Positions 48,648-53,478 of a stretch of 53,478 nucleotides of DNA are shown in pieces. Within the stretch, counting starts at the first letter, position 1, and each line of letters starts with the position of its first letter. Below the pieces are notes generated by a model. It was not told the DNA's origin, did not search any database, and was given only the letters and a program-made list of their open reading frames with translations. Source of the stretch: DASQFD01 sp035633255 (GTDB taxonomy: Bacteria > Actinomycetota > Actinomycetes > Actinomycetales > Dermatophilaceae); contig DASQFD010000073.1 in assembly GCA_035633255.1 (NCBI GenBank), forward strand, positions 1 through 53,478, in the 5' to 3' direction. The position numbers and the translations under genes were made by a program.

Positions 48648-49682
48648 TCAGCGCTGGGAGGCGTCGGTGACCTCGCCGACCAGCTCCTCGATGACGTCCT
48701 CGAGGAAGACCACGCCGAGCACCCGCCCGTCCTCGCCCACCACCCGCGCCAGGTGCGAGCCGGTGCGCTGCATCGTCGCCAGCACGCTCTCGACCTCGTC
48801 GGTCGGCCGCACCGTCGCCATCCGGCGCACCCGCGCGCCGGGCACCGGCTCCTCGCGCTCCGGTCCGCTGGCGAACAGCACGTCCTTGAGGTGGAGGTAG
48901 CCGCTGAGGTCCCCCGCGGCGTCCACCACGGGGTAGCGGCTGAAGCCGCGCTTGGCGACCAGCCGCTCGATGTCCTCCGGCGTGGCGGTGCGTGGCACCG
49001 TCACCAATGCCGTCAGCGGCACCCCCACGTCGGCGGCGTCCTTGTCGCTGAACTCCAGGGCGGCGCCGAGCAGGCCGTACTGCTCCTTCTCGACCAGCCC
49101 CTCACGGTGCGACTCGGTGACGATCTGCGCCACCTCCTCGGCGGTGAAGGCGGAGGCCAGCTCGTCCCGGGGCTCCACTCCGAGCAGCCGGACGACCGCC
49201 TTGGACGTCCGGTCCATGACCGTGATGACCGGGCGCACGACCCTGGCCACGACCACGAGGGCCGGCACCAGCGCCACGGCGGCGCGCTCGGGCTCGGCGA
49301 TGGAGATGTTCTTGGGGATCATCTCGCCCACGACGACGTGGAGGTAGACGACGACCAGCAGGGCCAGCGCCAGCGCGGCGCCGTCCGCGACGCCGGTGGG
49401 CAGGCCCACTCGCTCGACCACGGGGACGAGGGCGTGGTGCAGCGCCGCCTCGGACACCGCGCCCAGCAGCACCGAGCAGACGGTGATCCCGAGCTGGGCG
49501 GTCGCCAGGAGGATGCCGGTCCGCGTCATGGCGTCCAGCGCCCTCCGGGCCCCGCGGCTGCCCTGCTCGGCGAGCGGCTCGAGCTGGCTGCGACGGGCGG
49601 ACATGGCCGCGAACTCCGCGCCGACGAAGAAGGCGTTGGCCAACAGCAGCCCCACGGTGACCAGCACGACGGTGACGCTCAC
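48648..49682 (-). CDS. CNNM/CorC (HlyC) family membrane protein with CBS domains, short form
   Basis: A 344-residue protein with an N-terminal DUF21/CNNM transmembrane domain (about 1-175): VTVGLLLANAFFVGAEFAAMSARR, then TAQLGITVCSVLLGAV and VVGEMIPKNISIAEPER. A CBS pair follows (about 205-340). DUF21 proteins are linked to Mg2+ or Co2+ efflux. No CorC_HlyC domain is present, unlike the paralogue upstream. The GTG start overlaps the stop of that paralogue (GTGA), so the two products probably act together. Confidence 0.9.
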   Translation of the reverse strand: MSVTVVLVTVGLLLANAFFVGAEFAAMSARRSQLEPLAEQGSRGARRALDAMTRTGILLATAQLGITVCSVLLGAVSEAALHHALVPVVERVGLPTGVADGAALALALLVVVYLHVVVGEMIPKNISIAEPERAAVALVPALVVVARVVRPVITVMDRTSKAVVRLLGVEPRDELASAFTAEEVAQIVTESHREGLVEKEQYGLLGAALEFSDKDAADVGVPLTALVTVPRTATPEDIERLVAKRGFSRYPVVDAAGDLSGYLHLKDVLFASGPEREEPVPGARVRRMATVRPTDEVESVLATMQRTGSHLARVVGEDGRVLGVVFLEDVIEELVGEVTDASQR

Positions 49683-51007
49683 CGGTCCACCCCGGCACGG
49701 GCGGGCGCGCCGGACGGCTCCGGTTCCACGCGGAGGCGGTCCACCCGCCTGGTCTCCATGTCCACGACGGTGATCCGCCAGCCCGGGACGTGGACCTGGT
49801 CGCCGACCTCCGGGACCCGCCCCAGCGCGGCCATGACGAACCCGCCGACCGTCTCGTATGCCGGCCCGTCCGGCACGTCGGCGCCCACCCGCTCGCGCAG
49901 CTCGTCCGGCCGCCACAGGCCGGGCACCGTCCACGACCCGTGGGGGCCCGGCCGCGCCGTGGTCTCCCCCCGGTCGTGCTCGTCGCTGACCTCGCCGACG
50001 ATCTCCTCGACGACGTCCTCGAGCGTGACGACCCCGGAGGTGCCGCCGTACTCGTCGACGACGACGGCGAACTGGTGCCCGCTGTCCCGCAGCTGGATGA
50101 GCAGCGGGTCCAGCCGGATGGTCTCGGGCACGAGGAGGACCGGCGTCATCAGCGCCGACACCGGCACGTCGGGTCGCCGGTCGTGCGGCACGGAGATCGC
50201 CCTCTTGACGTGGACCACCCCGTCGACGTCGTCCCAGTCCTCGTCGATCACCGGGAAGCGGGAGTGGCCGGTGCGGCGGGCCAGGGCGAGCACCTCCGCG
50301 GCGCTGGCCGTCCGCTCGATCGCCGTCGCCCGCGAGCGCGGGGTCATGACGTCCGCGGCGGTCTGCGCCCCGAAGCCCAGGGACGCCGTCACGAGCCTCG
50401 CCGTCGCCACGTCCAGAGTGCCGGCGGCGGCCGAGGTGCGGACCAGCGAGGCCAGCTCCGCGGGGCTCCGGGCGGCCGAGAGCTCCTCCTGCGGCTCCAC
50501 GCCCAGGCCGCGCAGGGCGGCGTTGGCGGAGCCGTTGAGGACGGCGATGAGCGGTCGCATCGCCAGGGTGAACCAGCGCACCGGGGCCGCGACGACGGTC
50601 GCGGTCCGCAGCGGCACCGAGATCGCCAGCGTCTTGGGGATCATCTCCCCGACGATCATGGAGAACCCGGTGGCCAGCACCAGGGCGAGGACGGACGCGA
50701 CCGACGAGGCCGTGCCCTCACCCAGGCCCGCGGACCGGAGCGGGCCCTTCAGGAGCGCACCGACCGAGGGGGTCGCGAGGAAGCCGAGGACCAGGGTGGT
50801 GACGGTGATGCCCACCTGGCACGCCGACAGCTGCGTGGAGAGCCGGCGGAGCGAGGTGAGCACGGAGTGCGCCCCGCGCTCCTCCCGCTCGACGGCCTTC
50901 TCGACGGTCGGCCGGTCCAGCGCCACGAGCGAGAACTCCGCCGCCACGAAGACCGCCGTCCCCAGGGTGAGGACGACGCCGGCGAGGACGAGCAGCCACT
51001 CGGTCAT
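49679..51007 (-). CDS. CNNM/CorC family membrane protein with CBS and CorC_HlyC domains
   Basis: A 442-residue paralogue of the downstream gene. The DUF21 domain (about 1-195) contains AVFVAAEFSLVALDRP, SACQVGITVTTLVLGFL and IVGEMIPKTLAISVPLR. CBS repeats follow (about 210-335, with the FAVVVDEYGGTSGVVTLEDV linker) and a CorC_HlyC domain at the C terminus. The family is associated with divalent-cation transport. The ATG at 51007 is preceded by the short divergent spacer shared with the ABC transporter. Confidence 0.9.
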   Translation of the reverse strand: MTEWLLVLAGVVLTLGTAVFVAAEFSLVALDRPTVEKAVEREERGAHSVLTSLRRLSTQLSACQVGITVTTLVLGFLATPSVGALLKGPLRSAGLGEGTASSVASVLALVLATGFSMIVGEMIPKTLAISVPLRTATVVAAPVRWFTLAMRPLIAVLNGSANAALRGLGVEPQEELSAARSPAELASLVRTSAAAGTLDVATARLVTASLGFGAQTAADVMTPRSRATAIERTASAAEVLALARRTGHSRFPVIDEDWDDVDGVVHVKRAISVPHDRRPDVPVSALMTPVLLVPETIRLDPLLIQLRDSGHQFAVVVDEYGGTSGVVTLEDVVEEIVGEVSDEHDRGETTARPGPHGSWTVPGLWRPDELRERVGADVPDGPAYETVGGFVMAALGRVPEVGDQVHVPGWRITVVDMETRRVDRLRVEPEPSGAPARAGVDR

Positions 51008-51074
51008 GGTCGGACCATGGTAGGGGCGCGGCCAGCCCCCTCCCTTGCCCCGGGAGCAGCGGTGACCTGAGAGC

Positions 51075-52217
51075 ATGGCGTCCATGCCAGCAGTCGGTCG
51101 TCCCGGCGTCACCGAGGGCGGCGCCCGCATCGAGGTGCGCCACCTCACCAAGCGTTTCGGCCACTTCACGGCCGTGGACGACCTCAGCTTCGAGGTCGAG
51201 CCGGGCCGGATCACCGGCTTCCTCGGCCCGAACGGGGCGGGCAAGACCACGACGCTGCGGATGCTGCTCGACCTCGTCCACCCCACCTCGGGCACTGCGA
51301 CGATCGACGGCCACCGCTACCGGGACCTGGCCGACCCGATGGGCACCGTCGGGTCGGCGCTGGAGGCGACGAACTTCCACCCGGGGCGGAGCGGCCGCGA
51401 CCACCTCCGCGTCCTGGCGGCGGCGGCCCGCATCCCGCAGCGGCGGGTCGACGAGCTCCTGGAGCTGACCGGGATACCGGGCGCGGCGCGCAAGCGGGCC
51501 GGTGAGTACTCCATGGGGATGCGCCAGCGGCTGGGTCTGGCCGCGGCGCTGCTCGGGGACCCGCGGGTGCTGCTGCTCGACGAGCCGTCCAACGGGCTCG
51601 ACCCGGAGGGGATCCGGTGGCTCCGCGAGTTCCTCCGGCACCTCAGCGCTCAGGGCAAGACGATCCTGGTCTCCAGCCATCTCCTGCAGGAGGTCGAGCA
51701 GACCGCCGACGAGGTCGTCATCATCGCGAACGGGCGGCTGGTGCGGGCGGGGTCGGTCGCCGAGCTGGGGGGCGGGACGACGACGGTGGTTCGTACCTCC
51801 GATCCCGAGCGGCTGGCCGGCGCGCTGCGGGTCGCCGACGTGCTGACCCGACCGGGCGACGGCGGCACGCTGCTCGCCGAGACCACCGACCTGCGGCTCG
51901 TCGGCGACGTGGCGCTGCGGGCGGGGCTGCCGGTATGGGAGCTGCGCCAGCACCGGGCCGACCTGGAGAGCCTGTTCTTCGAGCTCACCGAGGGCACCAA
52001 CCGCAACGAGGGTGTCCACGGCGACGTGCCCGTCGAGAGCGGCAGCGCGTCGGCGAGCGAGAGCGTGAGCGAGCCGGTGGCGGTGGGTGAGGAGCCGACG
52101 TCGGAGTCGGCCGTGTCGCGGCACGCGTCGGCCGGCCCGGAGGTGGCGCAGAGCAGTGAGCTGGCCGCGCCGCCGGAGCGCGACGCGGTGCGCGGCCCGG
52201 AAGGGGGCGAGCGGTGA
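51075..52217 (+). CDS. ABC transporter ATP-binding protein
   Basis: A 380-residue ATPase with Walker A GPNGAGKTTTL (51-61), the signature region YSMGMRQRLGLAAALLG, Walker B VLLLDEPSNGLDP and switch His in VSSHLL. This is the DrrA/CcmA-like exporter subfamily. The last 70 residues are a low-complexity Ser/Glu/Ala tail beyond the ATPase fold. A second Met three codons downstream is a possible start. It shares one base or a few with the permease gene, forming an ABC-2-type pair; the substrate is unknown. Confidence 0.93.
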   Translation: MASMPAVGRPGVTEGGARIEVRHLTKRFGHFTAVDDLSFEVEPGRITGFLGPNGAGKTTTLRMLLDLVHPTSGTATIDGHRYRDLADPMGTVGSALEATNFHPGRSGRDHLRVLAAAARIPQRRVDELLELTGIPGAARKRAGEYSMGMRQRLGLAAALLGDPRVLLLDEPSNGLDPEGIRWLREFLRHLSAQGKTILVSSHLLQEVEQTADEVVIIANGRLVRAGSVAELGGGTTTVVRTSDPERLAGALRVADVLTRPGDGGTLLAETTDLRLVGDVALRAGLPVWELRQHRADLESLFFELTEGTNRNEGVHGDVPVESGSASASESVSEPVAVGEEPTSESAVSRHASAGPEVAQSSELAAPPERDAVRGPEGGER

Positions 52218-53017
52218 TGGGAGCGGCGGTGCGCTCGGAGTTCCTCAAGTTCTTCACCACGCGGCTGTGGTGGGGCATGGCCATCGGCATCTTCCTCGCC
52301 GGCGCCGTCTTCGCTGCCCTCTTCGGGCTCCTGCTGACCGGGGACCAGGCCGGGGCCGGTGGCGTGGGCGGGATACCCACGGGTGACGCCGTCCAGATCG
52401 CCAGCAGCGTGTACGTCGGCGGGCTCTCCGTCGGCTACCTGCTGCTCCTCACGATCGGGGTGCTCCAGGTCGGTTCCGAGTACCGCCACAAGACGATCTC
52501 GGGCACCTTCCTCGCCACCCCGAACCGCCTCGAGGCGATGCTCGCCAAGGTGGTGGCGCTGCTCGGCCTCGGCGCCCTCTACGGCCTGATCAGCCTGCTC
52601 GGCTCGGTGGGCGTCGGGGCGGCGATCCTCACCGTGCGCGACCAGGACCCGTTCCCGTCGACGACCATCCTGCGGACCTTGGCGCTGAGCCTGCTCGTCC
52701 TCGGGCTGTGGGGTCTGATCGGCCTGGGCATCGGGATCCTCATCCCCCACCAGGTCGCCGCCCTGCTCATCGGCATCGGGGTCGCGTGGATCGTCGAGCC
52801 GCTGCTCGGGGTCGCGATGAACTTCTGGGAGTTCGGGCGCGAGAACGTCGCGAAGTTCCTCCCCTCCTCCGCGACCAACGCCGTCGTCGACGCCGTCCAG
52901 AACAACCCGGACGAGGTGCGCCTGTCGTGGTGGGCGGCCGCACTGGTCCTCGCCGCCTACGCCGCGCTGCTCTCGGGCTTCGGCATCTGGCGGACGGCCC
53001 GCCAGGACGTCACCTGA
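52217..53017 (+). CDS. ABC-2-type transporter permease
   Basis: A 266-residue membrane protein with about six hydrophobic segments (for example LWWGMAIGIFLAGAVFAALFGLL, VGYLLLLTIGVLQVG, TLALSLLVLGLWGLIGLGIGIL and ALVLAAYAALLSGFGIW). The YRHKTISGTFLATPNR loop is typical of ABC-2 permeases. The ATG shares an A with the stop of the ATPase gene (TGATG); a GTG three bases earlier is the alternative. Substrate unknown. Confidence 0.9.
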   Translation: MGAAVRSEFLKFFTTRLWWGMAIGIFLAGAVFAALFGLLLTGDQAGAGGVGGIPTGDAVQIASSVYVGGLSVGYLLLLTIGVLQVGSEYRHKTISGTFLATPNRLEAMLAKVVALLGLGALYGLISLLGSVGVGAAILTVRDQDPFPSTTILRTLALSLLVLGLWGLIGLGIGILIPHQVAALLIGIGVAWIVEPLLGVAMNFWEFGRENVAKFLPSSATNAVVDAVQNNPDEVRLSWWAAALVLAAYAALLSGFGIWRTARQDVT

Positions 53018-53176
53018 GGGGCCGGCACGGCATACCGCGCGCTTCTGGACCGGTCCGACAGGTAGGCCGGAACCCGCCACCGCGACCCGGCACCCGGCCG
53101 CGGCGGGCCGGCACACCGGCGGTCGCCGGTTCCGCCCGCTCCCCCGTGCACGCGGGTGAGCCAGGACACACGGGGA

Positions 53177-53182
53177 TAGGCT
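53177..53182 (+). promoter_or_regulatory. putative -10 of kgd
   Basis: TAGGCT about 45 bases before the GTG start. No clear -35. The 209-base spacer before kgd also holds a GGCATAC copy and GC-rich inverted sequences. Confidence 0.35.
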
Positions 53183-53226
53183 GGGCTTATCTCCCTCGTC
53201 GTCGACGCATGAAAGGCGTAGTCGCC

Positions 53227-53478
53227 GTGTCTGACACCTCCTCGTCACCGGATCCCCTCACCGCCTTCGGACCCAACGAGTGGCTCGTCGACGAGATGTT
53301 CCAGCAGTACAAGCAGGACAAGAACTCGGTGGACCGGGCGTGGTGGGACTTCTTCCGGGACTACGAGCCGGGGGAGGCCGCCCTGGGCCGCAACGCCGCC
53401 GCGGCGGCCCGATCGGCCGCCACCCCAGCGCGCCGCGCGACCGGCACCAACGGCGCGGCCGCCGGACGCGGCGCCAGT
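53227..53478 (+). CDS. kgd: multifunctional 2-oxoglutarate metabolism enzyme Kgd, N-terminal part
   Basis: The first 84 codons, cut by the window edge. NEWLVDEMFQQYKQDKNSVD and AWWDFFRDYEP are the E1 N-terminal motif shared by 2-oxoglutarate dehydrogenases and fit Kgd of actinobacteria. An Ala/Arg/Gly-rich linker follows, as in that fusion of E1 and succinyltransferase domains. AAAGG lies ten bases before the GTG; an in-frame ATG at 53209 is an alternative. Confidence 0.88.
   Translation, partial: MSDTSSSPDPLTAFGPNEWLVDEMFQQYKQDKNSVDRAWWDFFRDYEPGEAALGRNAAAAARSAATPARRATGTNGAAAGRGAS

Overview
The window is about 53.5 kb of very GC-rich DNA (roughly 72-73% G+C by eye). Genes are dense, starts are mostly ATG or GTG, and 4-base start/stop overlaps are common. 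The gene set points to an actinobacterium: NucS mismatch endonuclease, Kgd-type 2-oxoglutarate enzyme, Rho with a long disordered insertion, DUF2550 beside the ATP synthase genes, and AbiEi/DUF559-like proteins. Protein resemblance recalled from memory suggests Micrococcales, near Intrasporangiaceae/Ornithinimicrobiaceae; no database search was run.

Left part (1-22 kb): a thioredoxin-fold/TPR protein with two membrane or lipoprotein neighbours, a MarR regulator, and a set of genes that fit acetyl-CoA assimilation through the ethylmalonyl-CoA route. These are acetoacetyl-CoA thiolase, MeaB GTPase, methylmalonyl/ethylmalonyl-CoA epimerase, crotonyl-CoA carboxylase/reductase, a double-length 3-hydroxybutyryl-CoA dehydrogenase, MeaA-type ethylmalonyl-CoA mutase and a cobalamin adenosyltransferase. 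Between them lie an AI-2E-type permease, a hydrolase, an FAD/GcvT demethylating dehydrogenase, NucS, and an AbiEi/DUF559-like gene bracketed by two near-identical long hairpins. Two decayed genes are visible: a topoisomerase IB tail and a frameshifted carbamate kinase.

Middle part (22-41 kb): the F0F1-ATP synthase operon on the minus strand (two small membrane genes, then atpB-E-F-H-A-G-D). atpC is cut off from atpD by a strong hairpin and a remnant of a uracil permease. A perfect TGTGA-N6-TCACA palindrome stands before the operon. Upstream on the same strand are wecA, glyA, a Sua5/YwlC gene, prmC, prfA and rpmE. A TetR gene, an IS110-family element beside a damaged third copy of the hairpin repeat, and rho follow.

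Right part (41-53 kb): an amino-acid operon on the minus strand (receiver protein, argS, lysA, hom, thrC, thrB), a tRNA-Arg(CCG), two overlapping CNNM/CorC-type membrane proteins, an ABC exporter pair, and the first 84 codons of kgd at the right edge.

Two genome-scale patterns stand out. The 7-mer GGCATAC/GTATGCC occurs about 32 times, in several reading frames and in intergenic DNA, and forces otherwise avoided codons (GCA, TAT, ATA). Many genes also start about 6-8 bases after a TANNNT hexamer, which implies leaderless mRNAs.
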